This document shows positions 1 through 8,732 of a stretch of 64,000 bases of DNA, in pieces (position 1 is the first letter of the stretch; every line of letters starts with the position of its first letter). The position numbers were made by a program, and so were the translations under genes. A model generated the notes under the pieces. It ran no database searches and was not told where the DNA came from. It was given only the letters and a program-made list of their open reading frames with translations. Source of the DNA: an uncultured Collinsella sp. Lineage in GTDB: Bacteria; Actinomycetota; Coriobacteriia; Coriobacteriales; Coriobacteriaceae. Location: assembly GCA_900541795.1 (NCBI GenBank), contig UQLC01000008.1, positions 1 to 64,000 on the forward strand, in the 5' to 3' direction.

Positions 1-115
1 CACGCAAAGGAAAGCACTTAATGTGCTTTCCGTCTTGCGCAGGACTGTAGAGCAGCAAACTTAAACAGCGGGCCGCCCGGACCGGGAATCCGCCCCCGCG
101 CACAGAAGGGGATTC
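1..115. repeat. Right half of a long hairpin element (copy 1)
   Basis: Positions 18-32 hold a small palindrome (AAGCAC, TTAAT, GTGCTT) inside longer arms GGAAAGCAC/GTGCTTTCC, flanked by CGCAA and TTGCG that also pair. The conserved tail GGACTGTAGAGCAGCAA follows at 42-58. The same core occurs at 17267-17336, where the arms differ but still pair. In that copy the core lies between 54-bp inverted arms. Here only the right side is in the window, so the left arm would lie upstream. Function is unknown; an RNA structure or a small repeat element is possible. Confidence 0.7.
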
Positions 116-175
116 CTTTTGTGTAGGCTTTGCGGAAATGTGCCAATTTTGGGATACGCCCGGCGGCGTGGTCTG

Positions 176-204
176 TTGACGGCACAGCTAACGCCACGTA
201 TCCT
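176..204 (+). promoter_or_regulatory. Predicted promoter of the str operon
   Basis: A -35 box TTGACG (176-181) is followed after exactly 17 bases by a -10 box TATCCT (199-204), giving a leader of about 85-90 nt before rpsL. Just upstream, at 151-167, is a GATACGCCC...GCGTG stretch resembling the motif at the rplC, rplB and rplE promoters, but without a good TATA box. The rest of 116-297 shows no gene. Confidence 0.6.
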
Positions 205-297
205 ATCGAACTGCGTGTTTCGTAGGGGGATGCTGACCCCTCGATTCAAGCCGTTGCACTTTACAGAAAGCTGGAATCATTCGAGAAGGAGTACGCT

Positions 298-675
298 TTG
301 CCTACTATTAACCAGCTGGTTCGCCAGGGCCGTCGTTCCGTGCCCAAGAAGTCCAAGAACGCTGCTCTGCAGCACAACTCCCAGAAGCGCGGCGTGTGCA
401 CCCGCGTCTTCACCACGAGCCCTAAGAAGCCGAACTCGGCTCTTCGTAAGGTTGCCCGTGTTCGCCTTGTCAACGGCATCGAAGTTACTGCTTACATCCC
501 GGGTGAGGGCCACAACCTGCAGGAGCACTCCATCGTGCTCGTCCGCGGCGGTCGTGTCCGTGACCTCCCTGGTGTCCGTTATCACGTCATCCGTGGCGCC
601 TACGACGCTGCTCCGGTCCAGAACCGTATGCAGGCCCGTTCCAAGTACGGTGCTAAGCGCCCCAAGGCTAAATAA
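298..675 (+). CDS. rpsL: 30S ribosomal protein S12
   Basis: This is the decoding-centre protein of the small subunit. The 125-residue product carries the conserved KPNSALRK loop (about residues 43-50) and [10 protein letters not shown] loop (about 86-95), the sites where streptomycin-resistance changes and aspartate methylthiolation occur in the family. It starts at a TTG codon placed 7 bases after AAGGAG, and no ATG fits better. It is the first gene of the str operon, followed by rpsG and fusA on the same strand. Confidence 0.97.
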   Translation: MPTINQLVRQGRRSVPKKSKNAALQHNSQKRGVCTRVFTTSPKKPNSALRKVARVRLVNGIEVTAYIPGEGHNLQEHSIVLVRGGRVRDLPGVRYHVIRGAYDAAPVQNRMQARSKYGAKRPKAK

Positions 676-748
676 GCCAGATAACGTTTTGATACTTTCG
701 CCGTGTGCCGCCTAAGCGCCGCACGGTAGACACTTAAGGAGATTTCAC

Positions 749-1222
749 ATGCCGCGTCGTGCAGCAGCTAATCGTCGTGAGGTTCAGCCTGACGCCGTTT
801 ACAACAACCGCCTGGTGACTCAGCTCATCAACAAGGTCCTTCTTGACGGCAAGAAGGCCACCGCTGAGCGCATCGTTTACACCGCTTTCGAGATCGTTGC
901 CGAGAAGTCCGAGGGTGGCGACGCTCTCGCTACCTTCAAGAAGGCTATGGACAACGTCAAGCCCACGCTCGAGGTTAAGCCCAAGCGTGTCGGTGGCGCT
1001 ACCTATCAGGTCCCGATGGAGGTCAACTCCCGTCGTTCCACCGCTCTGGGTATCCGCTGGATCGTCAACTTCTCCCGCGCTCGCAAGGAGAAGACCATGG
1101 CCGAGCGTCTCGCCAACGAGATCCTCGACGCTTCCAACGGCCTGGGCGCTTCCGTCAAGAAGCGTGAGGACGTCTTCAAGATGGCCGAGGCCAACCGCGC
1201 GTTCTCTCACTATCGTTGGTAA
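749..1222 (+). CDS. rpsG: 30S ribosomal protein S7
   Basis: S7 nucleates assembly of the 30S head and contacts the E-site tRNA. The 157-residue product has the typical start [10 protein letters not shown], the central GGATYQVP motif and the terminal AFSHYRW. The ATG follows an AAGGAG ribosome site. It lies 73 bp after rpsL and 20 bp before fusA, the usual str order. Confidence 0.97.
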   Translation: MPRRAAANRREVQPDAVYNNRLVTQLINKVLLDGKKATAERIVYTAFEIVAEKSEGGDALATFKKAMDNVKPTLEVKPKRVGGATYQVPMEVNSRRSTALGIRWIVNFSRARKEKTMAERLANEILDASNGLGASVKKREDVFKMAEANRAFSHYRW

Positions 1223-1242
1223 GTTTAAGGTAAGGAACTAAC

Positions 1243-3342
1243 ATGGCTAAGCCTAAGTACAAGCTTTCCGATACCCGTAACATCGGCATCATGGCCCACA
1301 TCGATGCCGGTAAGACCACCACGACCGAGCGTATTCTTTACTACACCGGTAAGACCCACAAGATCGGTGAGGTCCATGAGGGCGCTGCCACCATGGACTG
1401 GATGGTTCAGGAGCAGGAGCGCGGCGTAACCATTACCTCCGCTGCTACCACGTGCTTCTGGAACAAGGACGGTAAGGACTACCGCATCCAGATCATCGAC
1501 ACCCCGGGCCACGTTGACTTCACCGCCGAGGTCGAGCGCTGCCTGCGCGTCCTCGATGGCGCTGTCGCCGTCTTCGACGCCGTTGCCGGCGTTCAGCCCC
1601 AGTCTGAGACCGTTTGGCGTCAGGCTTCCACCTTCAACGTCCCCCGTATCGCCTTCATCAACAAGTATGACCGCGTGGGCGCTGACTTCTTCAACGCTAT
1701 CGAGACCATGAAGGATCGTCTCGACGCCAACGCCGTGGCCGCTCAGGTCCCGATGGGCGCCGAGGACAACTTCTGGGGCGTCATCGACCTGGTCACCATG
1801 ACTGCATGGGACTTCAAGGCCGACGAGAAGGGCATGACCTACCCCGAGCCGATGGACGAGATCCCGGCTGAGTTCGCCGACATCGCTGCCACCAAGCGCG
1901 AGGAGCTCCTTGACGCTGCTGCCAGCTTTGACGACGAGCTCATGGAGAAGATCCTCATGGAGGAGGACTTCACCGTCGAGGAGCTCAAGGCTGCTCTGCG
2001 CAAGGGCGTTCTGGCCAACGAGCTCAACCTCGTCTTCGTGGGCTCCGCCTACAAGAACAAGGGCGTTCAGGAGCTGCTCGACGCTGTCGTCGACTACCTG
2101 CCCAGCCCGCTCGACGTCGAGGCCGTCACCGGTACCGATCCGGATACCGGCGAGGAGATTCAGCGTCATCCTTCCTTCGACGAGCCCTTCTCCGGCCTGG
2201 TCTTCAAGATCATGACCGACCCGTTCGTCGGTAAGCTCACCTATGTCCGCGTTTACTCCGGCCGTGCCGAGTCCGGCTCCTATGTGGTCAACGCTTCCAA
2301 CGGTCAGCGCGAGCGCCTCGGCCGCATCCTTGAGATGAACGCCGCCGAGCGTATCGACCGTGACGACGCTGCCGCCGGCGACATCGTCGCTTGCGTCGGC
2401 TTCAAGAACTCCACCACCGGTGACACCCTGTGCGAAGAGGGCAAGGAGATCGTCCTCGAGAAGATTGAGTTCGCTAAGCCCGTTATCGACGTTGCCATCG
2501 AGCCCAAGACCAAGGCCGAGCAGGACAAGATGTCCCTGGCTCTGACCAAGCTCGCCGAGGAGGACCCGACCTTCCAGGTGTCCACCAACCACGAGACCGG
2601 CCAGACCATCATCGCCGGCATGGGCGAGCTGCACCTCGAGATCATCGTCGACCGTCTGCTCCGCGAGTTCAAGGTTGACGCTAACGTTGGTAAGCCCCAG
2701 GTTGCCTACCGCGAGACCGCTGGTCACGACGTCGAGAAGGCTGAGGGCAAGTTCGTCCGTCAGTCCGGCGGTCGCGGTCAGTACGGCCACGCCGTCATCA
2801 AGCTCGAGAAGATGGAGGAGGGCTTCGGCTACGAGTTCGTCAACGCTATCGTCGGCGGCGTCGTGCCCAAGGAGTACATCCCGTCCATCGACAAGGGCAT
2901 CCAGGAGGCCCTGAACACCGGTGTTATCGCCGGCTTCCCGGTCCTCGACGTTAAGGTCACCCTGTTCGACGGTTCTTACCACGAGGTCGACTCCTCCGAG
3001 GCCGCCTTCAAGATCGCCGGTTCCATGGCTATCAAGGACGCCCTCAAGAAGTCCGATCCGCAGCTGCTCGAGCCGATCATGGCTGTCGAGGTCGAGACCC
3101 CCGAGCAGTACATGGGCGACGTTATGGGCAACCTCTCCGGTCGCCGCGGCAAGATCGAGGGCATGGAGGATCGTAAGAACAGCAAGCTCATCCGTGCCAA
3201 GGTGCCGCTGGGCGAGATGTTCGGTTACGCTACCGACCTTCGCTCCCAGACCCAGGGCCGTGCATCCTACACGATGCAGTTCGACTCTTATGAGCCCGCG
3301 CCCAAGTCCATCGTGGACGAGGTCATGAGCAAGAACGCCTAA
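1243..3342 (+). CDS. fusA: Translation elongation factor G
   Basis: EF-G is the GTPase that drives translocation on the ribosome. The 699-residue length is normal for bacterial EF-G. The G domain shows the P-loop [12 protein letters not shown] (residues 17-28), the G3 motif DTPGHVDF and the G4 motif NKYD, where NKMD is commoner. Domain IV includes the SGGRGQYGH segment. It is third in the str operon. The next gene is rpsJ rather than tuf, so EF-Tu must be encoded elsewhere. Confidence 0.98.
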   Translation: MAKPKYKLSDTRNIGIMAHIDAGKTTTTERILYYTGKTHKIGEVHEGAATMDWMVQEQERGVTITSAATTCFWNKDGKDYRIQIIDTPGHVDFTAEVERCLRVLDGAVAVFDAVAGVQPQSETVWRQASTFNVPRIAFINKYDRVGADFFNAIETMKDRLDANAVAAQVPMGAEDNFWGVIDLVTMTAWDFKADEKGMTYPEPMDEIPAEFADIAATKREELLDAAASFDDELMEKILMEEDFTVEELKAALRKGVLANELNLVFVGSAYKNKGVQELLDAVVDYLPSPLDVEAVTGTDPDTGEEIQRHPSFDEPFSGLVFKIMTDPFVGKLTYVRVYSGRAESGSYVVNASNGQRERLGRILEMNAAERIDRDDAAAGDIVACVGFKNSTTGDTLCEEGKEIVLEKIEFAKPVIDVAIEPKTKAEQDKMSLALTKLAEEDPTFQVSTNHETGQTIIAGMGELHLEIIVDRLLREFKVDANVGKPQVAYRETAGHDVEKAEGKFVRQSGGRGQYGHAVIKLEKMEEGFGYEFVNAIVGGVVPKEYIPSIDKGIQEALNTGVIAGFPVLDVKVTLFDGSYHEVDSSEAAFKIAGSMAIKDALKKSDPQLLEPIMAVEVETPEQYMGDVMGNLSGRRGKIEGMEDRKNSKLIRAKVPLGEMFGYATDLRSQTQGRASYTMQFDSYEPAPKSIVDEVMSKNA

Positions 3343-3402
3343 GTTCGAGCTCCCTGTTACGTAATCCGCGAGAACATCTCTCGCACTCTTTGGAGGTTTA
3401 AG

Positions 3403-3711
3403 TTGGCTACCCAGAAGATCCGCATTCGCCTCAAGGGCTATGATCACGAGGTCGTCGATCAGTCCGCGAAGCTCATCGTCGAGACCGCTCAGAAGACCGG
3501 CGCTCGCGTTTCCGGTCCTGTCCCCCTGCCCACCGAGCGCAACCTGTACACGGTTATCCGCTCGCCGCACGTGAACAAGGACTCCCGTGAGCAGTTCGAG
3601 ATGCGCACTCACAAGCGCCTCATCGACATCCTCGACCCCACCTCGGGCACCGTTGATTCGCTCATGCGTCTCGACCTCCCCGCTGGCGTCGACATCGACA
3701 TCAAGCTCTAA
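3403..3711 (+). CDS. rpsJ: 30S ribosomal protein S10
   Basis: S10 is a 30S head protein and the NusE antitermination factor. The 102-residue product carries the family motif [20 protein letters not shown] (about residues 46-65) and a typical C-terminus with VDIDIKL. Translation starts at TTG, 4 bases after GGAGGTTTA. S10 normally opens the S10 operon ahead of rplC. Here a terminator follows at once and rplC lies 14 kb downstream, so rpsJ appears to be transcribed with the str genes. Confidence 0.97.
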   Translation: MATQKIRIRLKGYDHEVVDQSAKLIVETAQKTGARVSGPVPLPTERNLYTVIRSPHVNKDSREQFEMRTHKRLIDILDPTSGTVDSLMRLDLPAGVDIDIKL

Positions 3712-3733
3712 GCGATATCGCTCATAGCTTAAA

Positions 3734-3768
3734 GGGCCCCGCTGCCGTTACGGTAGCGGGGCCCTTTT
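3734..3768 (+). terminator. Rho-independent terminator after rpsJ
   Basis: A GC-rich stem of about 13 bp (GGGCCCCGCT pairing with AGCGGGGCCC) with a short loop is followed by TTTT. The leading A run means it could also stop birA transcripts coming from the right. It closes the str-rpsJ unit. Confidence 0.9.
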
Positions 3769-3827
3769 GTTTTGAGTTTAGATTTTGGGATAGCGAATTC
3801 GTCTGCCGAGCCGACGGCTGCGGCGCC

Positions 3828-4604
3828 CTATTCGCTCAGGGGGCGCAAGGATGCTTCTTCGAAGTGGAAGACGCACAAGCCGCTCTCGGTCTCAATGCAT
3901 GCGCGGCCGCAATCGTCGACCGTTCTAAATATGCCTCGTGCCAGCTCGTCTCCAGCGGGGGAGCGGGCGATAACGTGCTTCCCGATCCAATTGAGGTGAG
4001 CGATATATTCGTCGTGGACGGGCGCGAGCGGACCGGCGTTTTCTTCCATGGCGTTGAGGCGCTCTGCCCAGGTATCTACAGCGTCTATAACTGCGTGATA
4101 GACCTCATCGAGGAGCATGTCGACGGCGGGAACGCTCTCGTTGAGGTCCGAGAGGCCAATTGCCGCCAGGCCGCCATCGGGCACCTCTTGGGGCGTGTAG
4201 TTTACGTTGACACCAATGCCGCAGACGGCGAAAGGTTTGCCTTCGTTATCGCGTGCGGCCTCGACCAGAATGCCGCCGAGCTTGCGTCCTCGCGCGACCA
4301 GGTCGTTGGGCCATTTGAGGGCTATTTCGCTTGCAAGGCCTTGCTTTTCGAGTGTTTCGAGCACCGCTAGGCCGCTGACGGCGGCAAGACCAGAGTACTT
4401 TGCGGGATTAACGCATGGACGCAGGACAATCGAAAGCAATAGGTTGCCGGCGGTTGAATCCCACTTGTGGCCGCGCCGGCCGCGTCCTGCCGTTTGCGCG
4501 CGGGCGGCAAGTCCTGTGCCGTGCGGCGCACCCTGTTTTCCTGCCTCGAGCAGGTCATCGTTGGTCGATCCGGTTACGTCGACAATCGTTAATTGGGCAT
4601 CCAT
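3828..4604 (-). CDS. birA: Biotin--[acetyl-CoA-carboxylase] ligase
   Basis: The enzyme makes biotinyl-AMP and attaches biotin to AccB. The 258-residue product has the catalytic signatures GSTNDD, GRGRRGHKW (adenylate and biotin-binding loop) and KWPND. It lacks the N-terminal winged helix of E. coli BirA, so it is probably not a repressor. The ATG at 4604 is preceded by AAGGAGG; longer in-frame starts would run into the divergent promoter region. It is transcribed away from fabH, fitting a supply of active biotin carboxyl carrier to the adjacent acc genes. Confidence 0.9.
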   Translation of the reverse strand: MDAQLTIVDVTGSTNDDLLEAGKQGAPHGTGLAARAQTAGRGRRGHKWDSTAGNLLLSIVLRPCVNPAKYSGLAAVSGLAVLETLEKQGLASEIALKWPNDLVARGRKLGGILVEAARDNEGKPFAVCGIGVNVNYTPQEVPDGGLAAIGLSDLNESVPAVDMLLDEVYHAVIDAVDTWAERLNAMEENAGPLAPVHDEYIAHLNWIGKHVIARSPAGDELARGIFRTVDDCGRACIETESGLCVFHFEEASLRPLSE

Positions 4605-4698
4605 AGCGGCTGCTACCTCCTTATTGAATAAGTGAATGACGCAATGGTGTCGAGAGATAGACACAATGTGAAGCCTTTGTCGCATTTGGACAATTTAA

Positions 4699-4763
4699 TG
4701 TTAACACGTCAACAAAGACTGAAATGCGTTATCCTCTCTTGGTCGATGTAAACACGTCAACAA
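4699..4763. promoter_or_regulatory. fab operon promoter region with two direct-repeat operator candidates
   Basis: TGTTAACACGTCAACAA (4699-4715) and TGTAAACACGTCAACAA (4747-4763) differ at one base and are spaced 48 bp apart. A candidate -10 TATCCT lies at 4730-4735, so the first repeat covers the -35 position and the second lies in the leader just before the fabH ribosome site. This suggests binding by a lipid-synthesis regulator; which one is unknown. The arrangement is visible in the sequence, while the regulator is inferred. Confidence 0.55.
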
Positions 4764-4780
4764 CTCAAAGGAGGTTAGTG

Positions 4781-5740
4781 ATGGGTTTCACGATTCTTGG
4801 AACAGGCTCGGCGCTTCCTGAACGCAGTGTTTCCAATGACGAGCTGTCTGAGTTCCTCGATACCTCGGATGAGTGGATTTTTACCCGCACGGGTATCAAG
4901 AGCCGCCACGTCTGCACCACCGAGTCACTTGACGACCTTGCCGTAGCGGCGAGTGAGCGGGCACTCCAGGTGTCCGGAATCGACGCGAGCCAGCTGGATC
5001 TGATCGTCTGCTCGACGACGACGGGTGACCACCTTGTTCCCGCTGAGGCGTGTGCCGTTGCTGAGCGACTAGGCGCGACGTGCCCTGCCTTCGATGTCTC
5101 GGCGGCTTGTGCCGGCTTCGTATTTGCGCTCGATGTCGCCGAGGGCTATATCGCCCGCGGTCGCGCCGAGCGCGTGCTTGTCGTTGCTGCCGAGCAGATG
5201 ACGCGCGCGCTCGACTGGACCGACCGTGCCACCTGCGTGCTCTTTGGCGATGGGGCAGGCGCCGCAGTGATTGAGGCTGGGGGAGACAGTCCCCTTGCCG
5301 TTGAGCTTTCGACGGCGCCCGACGTCGAGACGTTGCGCGTTCCCGGTCTGGTCGGTACCTCGCCGTTTAAGGCTTCCGCAGATAGCGCGAGCGTGCTGTC
5401 CATGAATGGCCGCCGCGTGTTCAAGTTCGGCGTCAACGCCATCTGCGACACGGTCCATAAGCTTGCGATCGATGCGGGCATTTTGGTCGAAGACATCGAT
5501 CATTTTGTATTCCATCAGGCTAACGAACGAATCCTGAGCCAGGCGGTCAAGCGCCTGGGCGTGCCGGACGAGCGCGTGGTTCGCACGTTGCGCGAGACCG
5601 GCAACATTTCGAGCGCATGCATTCCGCTTGCCCTCGACCGGCTGGCAAACGCCGGTGCACTTCACACAGGCGACACCATCGCCTTGGTTGGATTTGGCGC
5701 CGGTCTGGATATAGGTGGCTATCTGCTTCGTTGGAAGTAG
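4781..5740 (+). CDS. fabH: 3-oxoacyl-[ACP] synthase III
   Basis: FabH condenses acetyl-CoA or a branched acyl-CoA with malonyl-ACP to start fatty-acid synthesis. The 319-residue product shows the catalytic triad: Cys110 in DVSAACAGF, His in FHQAN and Asn in ETGNISSA, plus the terminal VGFGAGL. The chosen ATG follows AAGGAGG; an upstream in-frame ATG would place the start inside the promoter repeats. It heads a ten-gene fatty-acid operon. Confidence 0.95.
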   Translation: MGFTILGTGSALPERSVSNDELSEFLDTSDEWIFTRTGIKSRHVCTTESLDDLAVAASERALQVSGIDASQLDLIVCSTTTGDHLVPAEACAVAERLGATCPAFDVSAACAGFVFALDVAEGYIARGRAERVLVVAAEQMTRALDWTDRATCVLFGDGAGAAVIEAGGDSPLAVELSTAPDVETLRVPGLVGTSPFKASADSASVLSMNGRRVFKFGVNAICDTVHKLAIDAGILVEDIDHFVFHQANERILSQAVKRLGVPDERVVRTLRETGNISSACIPLALDRLANAGALHTGDTIALVGFGAGLDIGGYLLRWK

Positions 5741-5791
5741 TCGCACATAGGAAATAAAAACGCCCTAGGGCACAACCAAAGGAGAACTACC

Positions 5792-6028
5792 ATGGCAGAT
5801 CAGAAGACCTTCGAGCGCGTTTGCGACGTTATCCGCGAGACCGCCGGTCTTGACGATGTCGAGATGAAGCCCGAGTCCACGCTCGAGGAGATTGGTCTCG
5901 ACAGCCTGGGCACCGTCGAGATCCTCGTTGCCGTCGAGGACGAGTTTGGCATCCAGCTCGATACCGAGGAGAACCCCAAGACGGTCGGCGAGTTCGCCGA
6001 TACGGTCGAGGCGGCATTGGAGAAGTAG
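5792..6028 (+). CDS. acpP: Acyl carrier protein
   Basis: This small acidic carrier (78 residues) shuttles acyl intermediates between the Fab enzymes. The 4'-phosphopantetheine site is the Ser in GLDSLGTVE (about residue 38). Helices flanking it are acidic, as usual. It lies 51 bp after fabH behind AAGGAGAAC and 2 bp before fabK, so it is in the operon. Confidence 0.95.
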   Translation: MADQKTFERVCDVIRETAGLDDVEMKPESTLEEIGLDSLGTVEILVAVEDEFGIQLDTEENPKTVGEFADTVEAALEK

Positions 6029-6030
6029 AG

Positions 6031-6975
6031 ATGCTCAAGACTCCTCTCTGCGATCTGCTCGGCATCGAAAAGCCCGTGTTCCAGGGCGGTATGGCCTGGA
6101 TTGCCGATGCCTCGCTGGCGTCCGCAGTGTCCGAGGCGGGTGGCTTAGGCATCATCGCGGCCATGAACGCCGACGCCAACTGGCTTCGCGACCAGATTCA
6201 TGAGCTGCGCGCCAAGACGGATAAGCCCTTTGGCGTCAACGTCATGCTCATGAGCCCGTTTGCCGACGAGGTCGCGCAGGTCGTGATTGACGAGCGAGTG
6301 CCGGTCGTCGTGACGGGCGCCGGCAATCCCGCCAAGTACATGAAGGCGTGGAACGAGGCGGGCATCAAGGTCATCCCGGTCGTTGCCTCGGTGGCGCTGG
6401 CGCGCCTCGTGGCACGTCGTGGAGCCACGGCGGTTGTTGCCGAGGGTACCGAATCGGGCGGCCATATTGGCGAGACCTCGACGATGGCACTGGTGCCGCA
6501 GGTCGTCGATGCGGTTGACATTCCCGTCGTGGCCGCCGGCGGTATTGCCGACGGCCGCGGCGTGGCGGCCGCCTTTATGCTGGGCGCCGAAGGCGTGCAA
6601 GTGGGTACGCGCTTTCTGGTCGCAGACGAGTGCACCGTCTCGGAGCAGTACAAAGAGATGGTCCTGAAGGCCAACGACACTTCAACGCGTGCGACCGGTC
6701 GCTCGACGGGACATCCAGTGCGCGCCCTCAAGAGCCCCTTCACCAACGCCTATGCCAAGAGCGAGGGTTTCGGCGCGAGTGCCGAGGAGCTCGGTGCTAT
6801 GGGAACCGGTGCGCTGCGTAAGGCCGCCAAGGACGGCAACTACGAAGAGGGTTCGTTTTTGTGTGGACAGATTGCCGGTATGGTCAACGAGCGCCAGAGC
6901 GCACGCGAAATCGTTGACGACCTGGTCGCCGGCGCCGAGCACGTCCTGAAGGGTGCGTGCGCATGGGTGGCGTAG
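6031..6975 (+). CDS. fabK: Enoyl-[ACP] reductase II, FMN-dependent
   Basis: FabK performs the last reduction of the elongation cycle and replaces FabI. The 314-residue product matches the nitronate monooxygenase/FabK TIM-barrel family, with FQGGMAWIA near the N-terminus, a flavin-binding GTESGGHIG segment, and VVAAGGIADG and GVQVGTRF phosphate-binding loops. No fabI or fabL is present in this operon. Its end overlaps the start of fabD. Confidence 0.92.
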   Translation: MLKTPLCDLLGIEKPVFQGGMAWIADASLASAVSEAGGLGIIAAMNADANWLRDQIHELRAKTDKPFGVNVMLMSPFADEVAQVVIDERVPVVVTGAGNPAKYMKAWNEAGIKVIPVVASVALARLVARRGATAVVAEGTESGGHIGETSTMALVPQVVDAVDIPVVAAGGIADGRGVAAAFMLGAEGVQVGTRFLVADECTVSEQYKEMVLKANDTSTRATGRSTGHPVRALKSPFTNAYAKSEGFGASAEELGAMGTGALRKAAKDGNYEEGSFLCGQIAGMVNERQSAREIVDDLVAGAEHVLKGACAWVA

Positions 6976-7904
6976 CGTTTTTGTTTGCCGGCCAGGGTGC
7001 CCAGCACCCCGCGATGGGCGTCGACTTGATCGAGACATCGCCGGCGGCCGCCGAGGTGTTCGCCATTGCCGATGAGGTGCGCCCGGGGACGAGCGAGCAG
7101 TGCCGGAGCGCCTCCAAGGAGGAGCTCTCGCAGACCGAGAACACGCAGCCTTGCGTGTTCGTGCACGACTTGGCTGTCGCCGTCGCCCTGCGCGAGCGCG
7201 GCGTGGTGCCTGCCGCCTGTGCGGGATTCTCGCTGGGCGAGGTCGCTGCACTCACCTTTGCGGGGGCATTCGATACGCGAGCGGGTTTTGAGCTCGTGTG
7301 TGAGCGCGCGGCATTGATGGCCACGGCGGCCGAGCGTCACCCCGGCGGCATGCGCGCCGTCATCAAACTTGATGCTGCGCAAGTCGAGAACCTAGCTGCG
7401 CAGGCCGGCGAGGACTGCTGGCCGGTCAACTACAACAGTCCCCAGCAGACGGTTGTGGCCGGAGCGCCCGATGCGCTGCAGACCCTCGACGTCCTAGTAA
7501 AAGAGGCTGGCGGCCGCGCCATGAAGGTCGCGGTGTCGGGTGCATTTCATAGCCCCTATATGGCCGAGGCGACCTGTGGCCTTGCCGCATATATTGAGGC
7601 CGGTCACGCGCCGTCCCCGTTGCTCATTCCTGTTTTGGCAAATATGACAGCGGCGCCCTATCCGGCGGACCCCCAGACGGCATCGGATGTCTTGGCCAAT
7701 CAGGTGAGCCATGCCGTGCGCTGGGTCGATACGCTGCATGCTCTGCAGGATCAAGGCATCGACACATTTATTGAGGTCGGCCCCGGCAAAACGCTGTCCG
7801 GCCTGATCAAGCGTACGTTGAGCGACGTTCGTGTGTATTCGTGCGAGACGGCCGAGCAGGTCGCAGCTATTGCCGACGAGCTCGCATGGTCCACAGGGCT
7901 GTAA
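6963..7904 (+). CDS. fabD: Malonyl-CoA:ACP transacylase
   Basis: FabD loads malonate onto ACP. The 313-residue product has the GQGAQ loop (about residues 8-12), the nucleophile serine in GFSLGE, the catalytic His in SGAFHSPYM and the C-terminal EVGPGKTLSGL. The ATG at 6963 overlaps the fabK stop by 13 bases, indicating translational coupling; a GTG at 6957 is the alternative. Its place between fabK and fabG follows a common Gram-positive order. Confidence 0.94.
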   Translation: MGGVAFLFAGQGAQHPAMGVDLIETSPAAAEVFAIADEVRPGTSEQCRSASKEELSQTENTQPCVFVHDLAVAVALRERGVVPAACAGFSLGEVAALTFAGAFDTRAGFELVCERAALMATAAERHPGGMRAVIKLDAAQVENLAAQAGEDCWPVNYNSPQQTVVAGAPDALQTLDVLVKEAGGRAMKVAVSGAFHSPYMAEATCGLAAYIEAGHAPSPLLIPVLANMTAAPYPADPQTASDVLANQVSHAVRWVDTLHALQDQGIDTFIEVGPGKTLSGLIKRTLSDVRVYSCETAEQVAAIADELAWSTGL

Positions 7905-7919
7905 CCCGAAAGGAATGAC

Positions 7920-8693
7920 ATGGGCAACTTGAACAACGGCGCGCTCGAGCGCAACGACTCACGTCGCGTGGCACTGGTCACGGGCGGCTCGCGGGGTATC
8001 GGCCGCGCCTGCGCTATCGGTCTGGCGGAGGATGGCTACGATATCGCCGTCGTCTATGCCGGCAGCGTCGATGCGGCGCGCGAGACGTGCGACGCCTGCG
8101 AGGCGGCTGGCGCCACGGCGCGCTCATATCAATGCGACGTGGCCGACCCCGCTGCCGTCAACGCGTGCGTGGAAGCGGTCCTCAACGACTTTGGCTCCAT
8201 TTGGGCGCTCGTCAACAACGCTGGCATCACCCGCGATGGCCTGCTCATGCGCATGGGCGATGACGCCTTCGATCGCGTGCTCGATGTCAATCTTAAAGGA
8301 ACGTTTAACACGACGCGCGCGCTCACCAAGACCTTTATGCGCCAGCGCGGCGGCTGCGTCGTCAACATGAGCTCGGTCGTGGGCCTGATGGGCAATGCTG
8401 GGCAAGCCAACTACGCTGCCTCCAAGGCGGGCGTGATCGGCCTGACCAAGGCGGTGGCGCGCGAGCTTGCGCCCCGCGGCGTACGAGTGAACGCGGTTGC
8501 CCCCGGGTTTGTCGAGACGGATATGACGGCAAAGCTCTCGGAGAAGGTGCGTACGGTAACCGAGGAGCAGATTCCCCTTAAGCGTATGGCGCGCCCCGAG
8601 GAGGTGGCCGGCGTGGTGCGCTTTTTGGCGAGCGATGCGGCTGCCTACATTACGGGTGAGGTCGTGCGCGTCGACGGCGGAATGGCGATGTAG
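7920..8693 (+). CDS. fabG: 3-oxoacyl-[ACP] reductase
   Basis: This NADPH-dependent short-chain dehydrogenase reduces beta-ketoacyl-ACP. The 257-residue product shows the Rossmann motif TGGSRGIGRA (about residues 20-29), NNAG, the catalytic Ser in NMSSVVG and YAASKAG with the catalytic Tyr and Lys. The C-terminus ITGEVVRVDGGMAM is characteristic of FabG. It starts 15 bp after fabD. Confidence 0.95.
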   Translation: MGNLNNGALERNDSRRVALVTGGSRGIGRACAIGLAEDGYDIAVVYAGSVDAARETCDACEAAGATARSYQCDVADPAAVNACVEAVLNDFGSIWALVNNAGITRDGLLMRMGDDAFDRVLDVNLKGTFNTTRALTKTFMRQRGGCVVNMSSVVGLMGNAGQANYAASKAGVIGLTKAVARELAPRGVRVNAVAPGFVETDMTAKLSEKVRTVTEEQIPLKRMARPEEVAGVVRFLASDAAAYITGEVVRVDGGMAM

Positions 8694-8732
8694 AAACCAG
8701 GGCCGAAGAACGGCTTGGATGAGGAGACCATG

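Noticed and set aside
119..715. Plus-strand frame of 198 codons overlapping rpsL
   Set aside because: It is out of frame with rpsL, Ser/Arg-rich, and starts inside the leader upstream of the promoter.
1225..3612. Minus-strand open frame of 795 codons opposite fusA
   Set aside because: Leu/Gly/Asp-rich shadow of EF-G codons, no ribosome site, no homologous motif.
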